Below the pieces are notes generated by a model. That model was not told where the DNA came from. It did no database searches and saw nothing but the letters and a program-made list of their open reading frames with translations. From Sorghum bicolor (Eukaryota; Streptophyta; Magnoliopsida; Poales; Poaceae), in contig NC_012872.2 of the NCBI RefSeq assembly GCF_000003195.3, positions 50,077,695 through 50,141,694 of the forward strand: a stretch of 64,000 nt of DNA, written 5' to 3'. Shown here piece after piece: positions 9,006 through 20,382 of this stretch; the stretch's first letter is position 1; each line of letters starts with the position of its first letter. The position numbers and the translations under genes were made by a program.

Positions 9006-12000
9006 TCCTCCTCAACACCAAGGGAATGAAGCCGTTCTGTCCGAAGAAGTTGAAGAACAGTAGCACCTAGTTCCTCCTTATGTCTTGGGGAAGTGAAGTT
9101 TACTTCACTTTTGTTCAACCCCCAAAGCAGATGAATCGCATTGTAGTACGCTTATTTCCTCCATTACTATGATGTAGACCGCCCTCTTATTCAAAGTATA
9201 TATTTGTGCTTGTTGGTTGTGCTAAATAATTGAGTGCTCTATGTTGTTCCCTTACGGGATAGCAAGTCTTAAAACTTGCACCTTTTTAAAATATAACGTC
9301 TTAACAAAAAAAAACAACATCACTCAATAGATCTAACTCTTATCTAATGCTTTCTCATCTTAACCAACAGATGCCTCCCAAACCAGCTACCCGCTCTCAA
9401 CCAAGTGGTCGTGCAGCTAGTTGACAAAGCCAAAATCCAAATGGAAGTCAAGCCAATGCAAATGTTGATGGTATTCATGAAGATGAAGTGAGTCAGACTA
9501 GGAACCATAATGAAGGAGATGACTTGCCCCCTCCTCCAGTAATTGACTTGGCACAAGTCATGGCAACTCAGACTCGCCTTCTAGAGACTTTGGCTCAAGG
9601 CATGAACCGCCCCAGGAACAACCGTGGAGCCGGAGTCCAAGACAAGATGACTGAGTTCATGAGGCTTAAGCCACCCACCTTTACTGGATCTGACAACCCC
9701 ATGGAAGCAGATGATTGGCTTAAGGTGATTGAAAGGAAGTTGGACACAATCCAGTGCGATGGAAGGGATAGAGTTCTGCTAGCATCCCATCAGCTGACAG
9801 GAATTGCCCTTTCTTGGTGGGAAGCCTATAGTGGAGCTGTGGACAATGCCAACACAATCACATGGGAAGAATTTGTGGATGAGTTCCGCCGGTACCACAT
9901 TCCAGATGGGATCATGAAGCTGAAAGCAGATGAATTTCGCAACTTGAAGCAAGGAAATAAAACCCTGAGTGAATACATCTTCCAATTCACTGAGTTGTCT
10001 CGCTATGCCCCAGAATTGGTCAACACTGATGCCAAGAAACAGACAAAGTTCATAGAAGGATTGACCTGTGAGCTTAGAACCCTCATGACCCCACAGATCT
10101 ATCCAGATTTCAACACATTGATGAATAGGACCATTCTGAGTGATGTGGCCAAGACTGAAGAAAGGAAAGAAAATAAGCGCAAATTTCTAGAGCGCAAGGT
10201 TCAAGATGGTGCTAGATCCCAGAGGCTGAAAATCTTTAGCCAACCAAGCCAGCGGACTCAAGCCCCAATGCAGTTTCGCTCTCCTGCTAGTGTCTCCAAT
10301 AACCAAATGCAGTCATCATATCAGCCCAAGACAACCTATCAGAATCAAACTTATGGCAAGACTCAACAGAACAACACTGGTTAAGTCACAAACAATGTTA
10401 GGACTTGCTTTAATTTCCATGAGACTGGACACTACATTGCCAACTGTCCCTACAAGAACAACCCACCAGCAGTATCCACTCAGTCCCACACTGTTAATGG
10501 ACCAAGACCTGCAGTGTCTGGAGTCAACCGTGGTTTCTCTCGCAACAATAGCAACACCAACAATAATAGCCAGATGATGAAGCAACCTCAACAATCCCAT
10601 GGTAGAGCCCGTGTCAACCATATTCATGCTCAAGATGCTCAGACTGCTTCAGGAGTGGTACTTGGTGAGTTCTTAGTCGATTCAGTACTTGCAACAGTAT
10701 TATTTGATTCTGGAGCATCACATTCATTCATATCATCAAGTTTTGTTGAGAAGCATCAAATACCCACAGTACTACTAAAGTTACCCCTAATAACTCGAAC
10801 ACCTGGGTCTGACATCAAATGTCATCTAGGTTGTTCGAATGTAAGGATCAGTCTAAGTGGGGTAGTTTTCTTAGCGGACTTAGTAGTGCTCAAGTCCAAA
10901 GGAATAGATGTTATCCTTGGAATGGATTGGTTAACTAGACACAATGGAATTATTAGTTGTGCAACCAATGAAGTATCATTAGTTAACCATGAAGGGATTA
11001 AAGTGAAATGCAAAACCCGAGGGTCTAAAGTTAATCCAATGGTCTTCAACCTGGATGCAAGGACCACAGAGGAAGTACCAATAGTGCAAGAATACCCTGA
11101 TGTATTCCCTGAGGAACTACCTGGAATGCCACCAGACAGGGATATAGAGTTCATCATTGATCTTATCCCTGGGACTGCCCCCATAGCCAAGAGACCTTAC
11201 AGAATGGCTCCAGCAGAGTTAGCTGAACTAAAAGAGCAGCTAAGAGAATTGCAGTAGAAAGGTTATATCAGACCTAGTTCTTCACCATGGGGAGCCCCAG
11301 TCTTGTTTGTGAAGAAGAAAGATGGAAGTATGAGGATGTGTGTGGATTATAGGTCCCTAAATGAAGTCACCATCAAGAATAAGTATCCCCTACCAAGGAT
11401 AGATGACCTTTTTGATCAACTTAAAGGAGCCAAGTATTTCTCTAAGATTGATTTGAGATCAGGTTATCACCAACTCAAGATCAAGAATAATGATGTCCCC
11501 AAGACTGCCTTTGTAACCAGATATGGACAATATGAGTTTACAATGATGTCTTTTGGGTTAACCAATGCCCCTGCCTATTTCATGAACCTCATGAATAAGG
11601 TATTCATGGAGGAGTTAGATAAGTTTGTTGTAGTCTTCATTGATGACATACTTATCTACTCTAAGAGTGCTGAAGAACATGGGAAACACTTGAGAGTAGT
11701 GTTGGAAAAGCTAAGAAGACACAAGTTGTATGCTAAATTCAGCAAGTGTGAATTTTGGCTTGAGAAGGTTGCATTTCTAGGCCACATCTTGACAGCTGAA
11801 GGAGTTACAGTTGACCCTGAGAAAGTAGAAGCTGTCTCCCATTGGCAGCAACCCACTAATGTGAGTGAGGTTAGAAGTTTTCTCGGATTAGCTGGATATT
11901 ATCGAAGGTTTATAGAAGGATTTTCCAAGATAGCCAGACCCATGACAGAGCTTCTTAGGAAGGATAAGAAATTCACTTGGACAGAATCATGTGAGAAGAG

Positions 12001-13962
12001 TTTCCAAGAGTTGAAGAAGAGACTAACAACAGCACCAGTGTTAACCTTGCCAGACATTCACCAAGATTTCATCATATATTGTGATGCCTCAAGACAAGGT
12101 TTAGGATGTATTCTCATGCAAGGAGGAAAAGTGGTTGCTTATGCATCCCGTCAGCTTAGACCTCATGAGCAAAATTACCCTACCCATGATTTGGAGTTAG
12201 CAGCGATAGTACATGCTCTCAAGATTTGGAGGCACTACCTCATTGGAAACAAGTGTGAAATCTACACTGATCACAAGAGTTTGAAGTACATCTTCACATA
12301 GTCAGACTTGAACCTAAGGCAAAGAAGATGGTTAGAATTAATCAAGGACTATAACCTTGAGATTCATTACGACCCAGGAAAGGCCAACGTGGTAGCAGAT
12401 GCCCTGAGCAGAAGGTCATATGGTCAGCAATTGGTGCCTAAGAACACTCACCTACAAGAAGAGATAGCACAGTTGAACATGCATATAGTACGCCAACCTC
12501 AAAATGGCAGTCTAATGGTGCAGCCAACTCTTGTGGAAGAAATCAAGCAGACACAACATAAGGATAAGGATCTGATGAAGATTCGTGAGCAAACTGGAGA
12601 AAATAAAGCTCCTTACTTTAGAGTGGATAACAAAGGAGTATTGTGGTATAAAAATAGGATTTGTGTGCCCAAGGAGAGAAAGTTTCAAGAATTAATCCTT
12701 GATGAAGCCCATAACTCAGCTTATTCTATCCACCCTGGTGCCACCAAGATGTACATGGACCTAAAAGAAAGATATTGGTGGAATGGCATGAAAGCTGATG
12801 TGGCACGATTTGTTGCGCAATGTGATGTTTGCCGAAGGGTTAAAGCGGAGCATCAGAAACCAGCAGACTTGCTCCAGCCATTGCCTATTCCTGTTTGGAA
12901 ATGGGATGAGATAGGCATGGATTTTGTGAATGGATTACCCAAAACTTTGAAAGGAAATGATTCAATATGGGTAATAGTGGACCGCCTTACCAAGGTTGCT
13001 CACTTCATACCTGTGCGCACCAAATATAGTGGAGACAAGTTAGCCCAGTTATATGTGGATAACATAGTCAAATTGCATGGTGTGCCAAGTAGGATTGTAT
13101 CTGACCGAGGTACCCAATTTACCTCTAAGTTCTGGAAAAGTTTGCATGAAGCTATAGAAACCAAGCTAGATTTTAGCTCAGCTTATCATCCTCAAACAGA
13201 TGGCCAGACTGAAAGAATAAATCAGATATTGGAAGATATGCTAAGAGCATGTGTGCTCACATATGGTAAAGATTGGGAGAAAAGCTTAACTTATGCAGAG
13301 TTCTCCTATAATAACAGTTACCAAACTAGTTGGGGCATGTCACCTTTTGAGGCCCTGTATGGAAGAAAATGTAGAACCCCATTGATGTGGTCAGAAGTTG
13401 GAGAACGAACCTTGCTTGGACCAGCCCTTATAAAAGAAGCAGAAGATCGTGTAGCTGAAATCAGAGAAAAATTGAAAGAGGCACAATCATATCAAAAGAG
13501 CTATTCTGATAAAAGAAGGCGAGAGTTAAGTTTTGCAGTTCGAGATTTTGTGTATGTCAAAGTCTCTCCTATTTGAGGAACTCGAAGGTTCCAAGTTAGA
13601 GGCAAGCTAGCACCTCGGTATATTGGACCATATCAAGTATTACAGAGGATTGGTGTTGTAGCCTATCGTATTCGGCTACCTGAAGAAATGTCAGATATAC
13701 ACAATGTGTTTCATGTCTCCCAATTGAAGAAATGTCTTAGAGTACCAGAGGAACAAATATCGCCAGACACAGTTGATTTACAAGACGACCTAAGATATCA
13801 AGAAGTGCCAATAAAAATCCTAGATACAGTCACCAAGCAAACTTGAACGACAACAGTCCGAATTTGTCGTGTTCAATGGAGTAGACACCCTGAAGCGGAA
13901 GCAACATGAGAAAGAGAAGATGCCCTGAGAAAAGAGTTTCCTCACCTGTTTAGAACCCAGCC

Positions 13963-13982
13963 GAATCTCGAGGACGAGATTC
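13963..13982 (+). other. Stem-loop upstream of F polypurine tract
   Basis: Stem GAATCTC, loop GAGGAC, stem GAGATTC: seven perfect pairs, immediately before TTTTAAGTGGGGTAGGA. Equivalent hairpins stand before the tract in E, D, C, B and A. Confidence 0.7.
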
Positions 13983-13983
13983 C

Positions 13984-14001
13984 TTTTAAGTGGGGTAGGA
14001 T
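13984..14001 (+). other. Polypurine tract of F
   Basis: TTTTAAGTGGGGTAGGAT abuts the TGTAACATCC start of the 3' LTR and would prime plus-strand synthesis. Confidence 0.75.
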
Positions 14002-17000
14002 TGTAACATCCCAAAAATTCACATTCAAAAATCACTCGCATTAAAAATTATTTTCAAAATATATTTCAAAAAAAACTATAAATAATTTGAGCTCTATAGT
14101 ATCTCCATCTAATCCATCCTAAATATCCATCTTTAAATATAACCTGCACCACATGACATGAGCATCATATGTCCGCTACTTATCCCTCTTGCTCGCTCGC
14201 TCTGCCCGATACCCGGCAACGGCGCGTGCGCCGACCCCACCACCATCGGCGCCGCGCAGCGCACTCGCGCCTCGCACCCTCGCCGAGCGCACTCGCTCGC
14301 GCGCGCACCGCGGCATGTGGGCCCCACCTCTTGCCTTTTTCCCGCTCCTCTTTTGCTGTACAAAAAGATAGCAAGTCGCAACGCTCAACTAGGCACCATC
14401 CATATTTTTCGCACACAAATAACAGCGAGTACCAGCAAGCTTACATGCTAGAAAACATAGCAGTGCACCTACACGAATAGATATCTCATGCATACATGCA
14501 GGACATGCCACCGTCCATTTGCATGCACTTGCATCCAAGGACATGGTGATTAGGCACCGTCCATTTGCATGCACCGTGCATGCAAATGGGACATCGTCCT
14601 TGGCATGCAATTAGGCACCGACTATGCGCTACAATAGCATTTTAATGGCAACGAGCTGAGCACTCTGGCCAATAAAAAGGCACTCTCGGGTGCTCACTCT
14701 CACCACCCGAGAAGCACGTTCACTCACTCGCTCACTCGCTCTCACTTCGCGTATATCGTATACAGCCACACACACAAGCCGAGCTCGACTATCGTCGCAA
14801 GACCAGGTGAGCAGCTCATGAGCATCTCCTTGCTCTTCTCTGTCTTTCTGTAGTATTTTTCTATATTTATCCATATATTTATCTGTACCGATTCACTGCC
14901 AAGAACTCCACAAATTGAACCATGACATACAGAAGAGCTCTAATGATCCCTGCTAATTTCTCTCTTCCCATGCATGTGTGGGCCATAAGCATTAACTCCA
15001 AATAGCACATGCATGCACCATGCACTACCAGCCAAAAATCATCTCGTGAAGCATGTATTTCTTAATCATCGTTAGCCTTTTTCGCATGATTAAATTCCGG
15101 TCATTTTACAAATGTCACATGCTAACTCTGATTTCAATAATTCTTTTTCCTAAATTCATCTAAAATCATGATCTACCTCCCATATTAATTTCATGATTTT
15201 TAAAGTTTATTTGAATTTATGTGATTATTTATGTGTGCTTGTTGTCTGTATCCGTCGTCGCGTATTTTAGCTGACGGAGTGAACGAGCCGGAAAACGAGA
15301 ACGTTGGAAACGAGTACCGCGAGTTTGACGCCGAGGACCCGGACTGTCAGCAGGAGTTTGCCGAGGACGCCGACGGAGGCAAGTCCAACCGATCCCCTTT
15401 GATGCATATTGATCATATTTTTAAACACAACCCGTAGAAGCCGTTTTAAATATTGCATGTACGATATATGTACGAAGTATTTTCGCTGCTTAGTTAAAAC
15501 CTGTTGAATGGCCATCCTTGAATTGATATTACCCGGTAATTGTCTTGTTTAAACCTAGGAACAAATAATATGTTATGACAGAAATATTATTATTTAGTAT
15601 GCTTAGGACTTGTTACTCATCCTGGATACTCATCGCTATATTTTTCAAATATAATGATTTAAAAAGTAAAAGGTGTGAGTGGTGAAAATAAATTGTGGGT
15701 ATTGTGAAAGGGTTAATGAACAAGTTATAGATGTGATTACTATAGAGATGGGGCGGATGAGATCTCTTTTAGAGATGCCCTGGTGTTGTGGCTTATACCT
15801 TGCATGTTTAAGCGTGAAGATATCCGCCTTGTCTCGATTAAGGACTGAGTTGATGATTCATCTTGCCTAACTCATTTATCGTAGAACCACTCGCCTTGCA
15901 TGGGAAAGGCTTAGTCTAAATCCCTCTAGTTAGTATGGCAATCACCTGGAGGCAGATGTGCAACGGGACACTAAGTGATGTATGTGAAATTGTGGAAATA
16001 TATGAAAAGAGCTTTGTGAATTATTGTGGTATCATGAGATGTGGCCTTAGTGTTCCCGTGGTGAGCGCCATTACTTAGCTATGGAGGGTAATGACTTTGA
16101 TGGATCTGTGCTTGCACGACGGTGTAAGTTATGGTATCCTACTTGTGGAAAAAGTGTACAACCTCTGCAGAGTGTAAATCTATTTGGATAGCCGTGTCCG
16201 CGGTCTCGGACGGGTTATGGTTTGGTTTCAACAACTAGATGGGTTGGGATGAGTGAAAACATGAGAGTGAGTGTGATTTTAGAAATAAATGGTTGACTGA
16301 CATTGTGTTGTGGGAACAAGGGTTCAACAACACTTAAAATTGTGATCAAACCCCCATTTTCAGAAATACTATCATATGTGGAAAAAGAGTTCTTTTAGAA
16401 CAGTAATTGTGAAATGAAACCTTGCATGTGTAAAAAGATAGCTTTATGCAAATAAAACTAAGCCTCATCCTTGATTTAACCATATGCATATATACTGTTA
16501 TCCCCTTCCGTAGGGTAAGGTTGGAATTGCTGAGTACTTTGTACTCACCCTTGCTTTATTAAACAGAGGAAGATCCGGACTTCGATCCCGAAGTGGCGTT
16601 CGAGTAATGTCGTGTCTGCACCCAACTAAGCCTGTGGCATTGGGACTCTGAAAGGTCCTAATATGGCTAGAGGGGGGGTGAATTGCCTATTTAAAAATTC
16701 TACAAACTCACTAGAGCAAAAGGTTAGTAAATAACAAAGCGAAGCTTTTTGCTCTAGCTCTAAAAGGGGTGTTTGCAAGCCACCTACCCAACAATTCTAG
16801 TTGCTAAGATCTCTATGCACACAAGAACTAAGTCTCTACATGTTACACTAGAGAACTAAGCTACACAAGTCAAAGTAAGCAACTAAACTAATTACACTAG
16901 TTTGCGGTAAGTAAAGATAAGATGAGATATTTATACCGCCGTGTAGGGGATGAACCAATCACCAATATAAACAATCAAGCACCGGAAGAATGCCAATCAA

Positions 17001-17520
17001 ACATAATTGAGACACCGATTTTTCTCCCGAGGTTCACGTGCTTGCCGGCACGCTACGTCCCCGTTGTGTCGACCAACACTTGGTGGTTCGGTGGCTAAGA
17101 GGTGTAGCACGAACCTCGTCCTCACTAGGACACCACAAGAACCTACCCACAAGTGAGGTAGCTCAATGACACGACCAATCCACTAGAGTTACCTTTCGGC
17201 TCTCCGCCGGGGAAGGTACAAGACCCCTCACAATCACCGGGAGATGGCCACAAACAATCACCAACTCGTGCCAAAGCTCCTCCGCTACTCCAAGCTGTCT
17301 AGGTGGTGGCAACCACCAAGAGTAACAAGAAAACCGCAGCTAGAACGATCCCCAACTGCCACTAGATGCAATCACTCAAGCAAATGCACTTGGAATCACT
17401 CCCAATCTCACAAAGATGTATAATCTATGAAGGAGATGAGTGGGAGGTGTTTTCTTAGGCTCACAAGGATGTCTAGTAGTCAAAAATGCCAAGAGAGTGA
17501 GCCCCAAGCCGGCCAAACAC

Positions 17521-17531
17521 GTATTTATAGC
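17521..17531 (+). promoter_or_regulatory. TATA-like box of solo LTR G
   Basis: GTATTTATAGCCCC is a plausible core promoter just upstream of the CpG palindrome array. Confidence 0.4.
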
Positions 17532-17574
17532 CCCTCAAACAAATAGAGCCGTTGGCTCTTTCACTGGGCGAAAT

Positions 17575-17960
17575 ACGGGGTCACCGGACGCTCAACAACA
17601 GCGTCCGGTGCTCCAACGTCAGCCGCGTGTCAGAGTCTAACGGTAACCTGCAGAGCACCGGACGCTGAGCAAGTTGGCACCGGACGCGTCCGGTGCACAC
17701 CGGACCCATGCGCAGAGAGCTCCGCAAACTCGCAGGGTCACCGGACGCAAGCCACCGGACGCACCCAGAGCGTCCGGTGCTCACCGGACTCACACCCAGA
17801 GAGTTTTGCAAAACATGCGGACACCGGACTCAGACCACCGGACGCTCCAGCTTGCGTCCGGTGCCTAGCGTCCGGTGCCTAACCCTAGCTGAGCCAGGCA
17901 GCCTGCACACCGGACGCTCAGACACAGCGTCCGGTGCCTCTGAGCCAGCGTCCGGTGAGT
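17575..17960 (+). repeat. Array of CACCGGACGC / GCGTCCGGTG motifs
   Basis: Well over ten copies of CACCGGACGC-like half-sites and their reverse complement GCGTCCGGTG, often as facing pairs, lie in about 390 bp. They are irregularly spaced, so this is not a simple tandem repeat. Short open frames across it are by-products of the repeats. Confidence 0.7.
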
Positions 17961-18803
17961 GTTCCTCAGCGAGAAACACTCCCGCGACTTCTCCAAATTT
18001 CCCATCGGCACAATAGAAAATATGCACTTCATTTTCTCGAAAAGCGCCGAATCCCGCCTCGCAAGCTCGGTGGGAGGGAGAGAGGAACCCATCCTCTCTC
18101 TACCCTTCAAACTCGACCTCCTTCTCAAAGTGTGCCAACACCACAACGTGTGTACCAACAAGTGCATGTGTGTTAGCATTTTCACAAACAAATTTCTTGG
18201 AAGGAGTTAAGTTAGCTCACTAGGTTCTAAATGCATGCACAAGAACAATGACACCTAGTGGCACTTGATAACCGCTTAGCCAAAGAATTCCCCTCTTTAT
18301 AGTACGGCTATCTATCCTAAATGTGATCACACCCTCTATGGTGTCTTGATCACCTAAACCAAAACCCTAAGCAATACCTTTGTCTTGATCTCCATAGGGT
18401 TTTGTTTTTCTCTTTCTTCTTTTCCAAGTTGAGCACTTGATCATCTTGTGGTCATCACCATCATCACCATGATCATCACTTGCTCCATCACTTGGCATGT
18501 ACCAACCTCATTATGTCTACACACACTTAGCATAGAGGTTAGTACTAGGGTTTCATCAATTATCCAAAACCAAACTAGGGCTTTCAGACTCGTCAGATGT
18601 TCGATTGTGATATCGTTTGTTTCTGGGTCCTTTAGACCTATGTTGTATTTTGGTGTCTTATTATTATAGCGTGCCTTCCTTGTCCACGCTTTCCGAGACT
18701 ACTGTGCTGAAACTTATCTGATGTAATAAATGTGTTACTAGCCTCCTGGGACTAGTATTGTATCACATTTGAGTTCCTGGTTTACCAAGGGCGCTTCACC
18801 TAC

Positions 18804-19124
18804 ATGGACTACCACACGACCCGGCACATCAAGGGGCACTCATAGACAAACAAGATATCTAGACACCATGTCTATATATTGTCTATCATCTACCCAACGA
18901 TCAATTAGGTATGCGCTATACGAGCAATTACATGAATTCAATAAGATCAAACTAACTATTCTAGACATATAATTAAAGTAGACAATGACTAATGTAATTA
19001 AGAACATATGAATCTATTAATAATAAAGTCTCCCTAATATACAATAAAATACTATAAAGTAGAACTAGATCTCCACACCAACGCCAGGGGCTCCAGATCC
19101 TGATGAAGGACTAGATCTCCTCTA
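18804..19124 (-). repeat. Element A 3' LTR, piece 2 (middle)
   Basis: This continues A's LTR from the F insertion site to the CTCTA (19120-19124) duplicated by B. It has no gene. Confidence 0.6.
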
Positions 19125-20341
19125 TGTTGATATTTCGTAACGCAACAAGGAATTGATCTGCAAGCGCACGGATATCGGTGAGCACTTCACCCAGGATGTT
19201 ATCCAGAGTATCGTATTTATATTTTTTACCACTAGGAGAAAGAGTGCATCTGACTAACCTGGTCTATTACTACTAACCTTTAGGCTACAAAGAATGTTTC
19301 TCGATGTGAGTGATGTATAGAGAAGACTACAATCGTAGTCTCGTTCTAACCTTGGTAAGGATGATCTACTGTTCTATTGGGGAGGCTCATGGAATCTAGA
19401 CACCACAGAGGATGTTCAACCCGCACCTATAAACCCTATCGATCCTACTAACAGGATATGGGTTGCAAAGGTAACTCGGAAATGTCACGTTCCTCGCTAC
19501 TACCACGGTCCAGCTAGTCAGGGGATATCTATGAGTATCCTAGCCCAAACACCACGTTTACGCTAGAGATGATTACTCTAAACTCTACACGAAGAGATCA
19601 AAGTAAACTCATAAACCAAAGACCAATAAAACAAGAACTTACTAGAATTTAGAAGTTGAAATACTGAAGAATCCTAGGAGCAAGCCTCGGGTTAGAAGAC
19701 TTGATCCCGCAGGTACAACCTCGGAGTAGACACCGACAGGCTGGGCTTCCTCCGATCTACACCTCCACTCTATCTCTCTCAATCTAGTAGATCTAGTCTA
19801 CTCTCACATTGGATGCTGAGCCCTAAGTCTATTTAGAGGAAAGGTTATCCTTCGAGGGCACCTCTCAACTCTATGATGAACTTCTCCTCCTCCAGGGGCC
19901 AGGGGGTCTGCTTATATAGTCCCCTCTCGCGAACGTGGGCCGTCAGATCAAACCGACATTGATTGAACGGTTATCCTTGATCCTTTAGGTCGGTGGAGCG
20001 TAATCCACAAAGTTGGCTCTGATTGGTGGAGACACCAGGGCGGGCGCCCTAGGGGGGAGGGCGGGCGCCCTGCCCCCGGGCCCGATCGCCTTCTCGTTCG
20101 TTCCCGTGGCTTCTGGAGTCTTTTAGATGGTAGAAAATTGCGCGGTGCGTTAATATCTCTATGTAATCCCGACATGTGGGCCTTTCTTCCTTATTTCCTC
20201 ATAACCCCCGGCAGAAATAGATAAACAACAAAACTTGTGGAATTCTGTCAGATCAAACCCTAATTCTAGGTGTTGTTTGTATATTGGTCCTTTCCCTTGT
20301 TTATTTAATAATTAAAAATTTATACTTAAGAACAGTCAACA
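19125..20341 (-). repeat. 3' LTR of element B
   Basis: It starts TGTTGATATT and ends GTCAACA in plus-strand reading. On the minus strand it holds paired GGGCGCCCGCCCT motifs (about 20038-20071), a block with ACCGAC and GGCCC (19937-19963) and a TATA-like box (19912-19919). Confidence 0.92.
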
Positions 20342-20356
20342 AACACCCCCATACTT
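20342..20356 (-). other. Polypurine tract of element B
   Basis: On the minus strand AAGTATGGGGGTGTT directly precedes the 3' LTR. Confidence 0.7.
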
Positions 20357-20359
20357 AGG

Positions 20360-20382
20360 CTTTTACTCGTCCTCGAGAAAAG
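20360..20382 (-). other. Stem-loop upstream of B polypurine tract
   Basis: On the minus strand CTTTTCTC pairs with GAG(T)AAAAG around loop GAGGAC, with one bulged base. It lies three bases before the tract. Confidence 0.65.

Larger units (their letters stand above)
9371..14044 (+). pseudogene. Gag-pol polyprotein of chromovirus F
   Basis: One frame runs from the ATG at 9371 (after ACCAACAG) to 14044, broken only by seven stops: 9422, 10382, 11255, 12299, 13574, 13844 and 13907. Domains in order: gag (Retrotrans_gag around residues 95-230), a zinc knuckle with its second Cys replaced by Phe (CFNFHETGHYIANC, about 10403), retropepsin FDSGAS (Asp near 10706), reverse transcriptase with FIDD (11636-11647), RNase H, integrase with HHCC (12700-12840) and D-D-E residues in MDFVNG, VSDRGT and GQTERINQ, and a C-terminal chromodomain (about 13800-13950). 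The frame stays open through the polypurine tract into the LTR. No frameshift was seen, so decay is by point change. Confidence 0.92.
16649..18586 (+). mobile_element. Solo LTR, Sirevirus-like copia (insertion G)
   Basis: The insert starts TGAAAGGTCC, ends GGGCTTTCA and is flanked by GACTC (16644-16648, 18587-18591). Those are the TG...CA ends and 5-bp duplication of an LTR. It has no PBS, coding region or second LTR, so it is a solo LTR of 1938 bp. The AGAGGGGGGGTGAATTGCC start and the CpG-rich CACCGGACGC repeats recall LTRs of grass Sireviruses (Opie/Ji/Maximus group). The family name is an inference. Confidence 0.8.
5516..18798 (+). mobile_element. Tekay-like chromovirus F
   Basis: A complete Ty3/gypsy element: 5' LTR 5516-7947, Met-tRNA PBS, ORF0, gag-pol with chromodomain, polypurine tract, 3' LTR 14002-18798. 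Target duplication CCTAC lies at 5511-5515 and 18799-18803. The LTRs differ in length because the 5' copy has a deletion of about 0.4 kb and the 3' copy holds insertion G. The polyprotein has seven in-frame stops, so the copy is dead. The ORF0-gag-pol-chromodomain order matches the Tekay/Del group of chromoviruses. Confidence 0.93.
14002..18798 (+). repeat. 3' LTR of chromovirus F, containing insertion G
   Basis: It starts TGTAACATCC and ends GGGCGCTTCA followed by the CCTAC duplication. Without G and its duplication it is about 2.85 kb. It keeps the region (about 15476-15923) missing from the 5' copy, so it is the better guide to the original LTR. Its TATA box is changed to AATAAAA (14671). 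Exon-like segments at 15271-15378 and 16567-16607 are intact. Confidence 0.92.

Noticed and set aside
17440..18210. Several short frames in solo LTR G.
   Set aside because: They arise from the CACCGGACGC repeats and have no conserved product.
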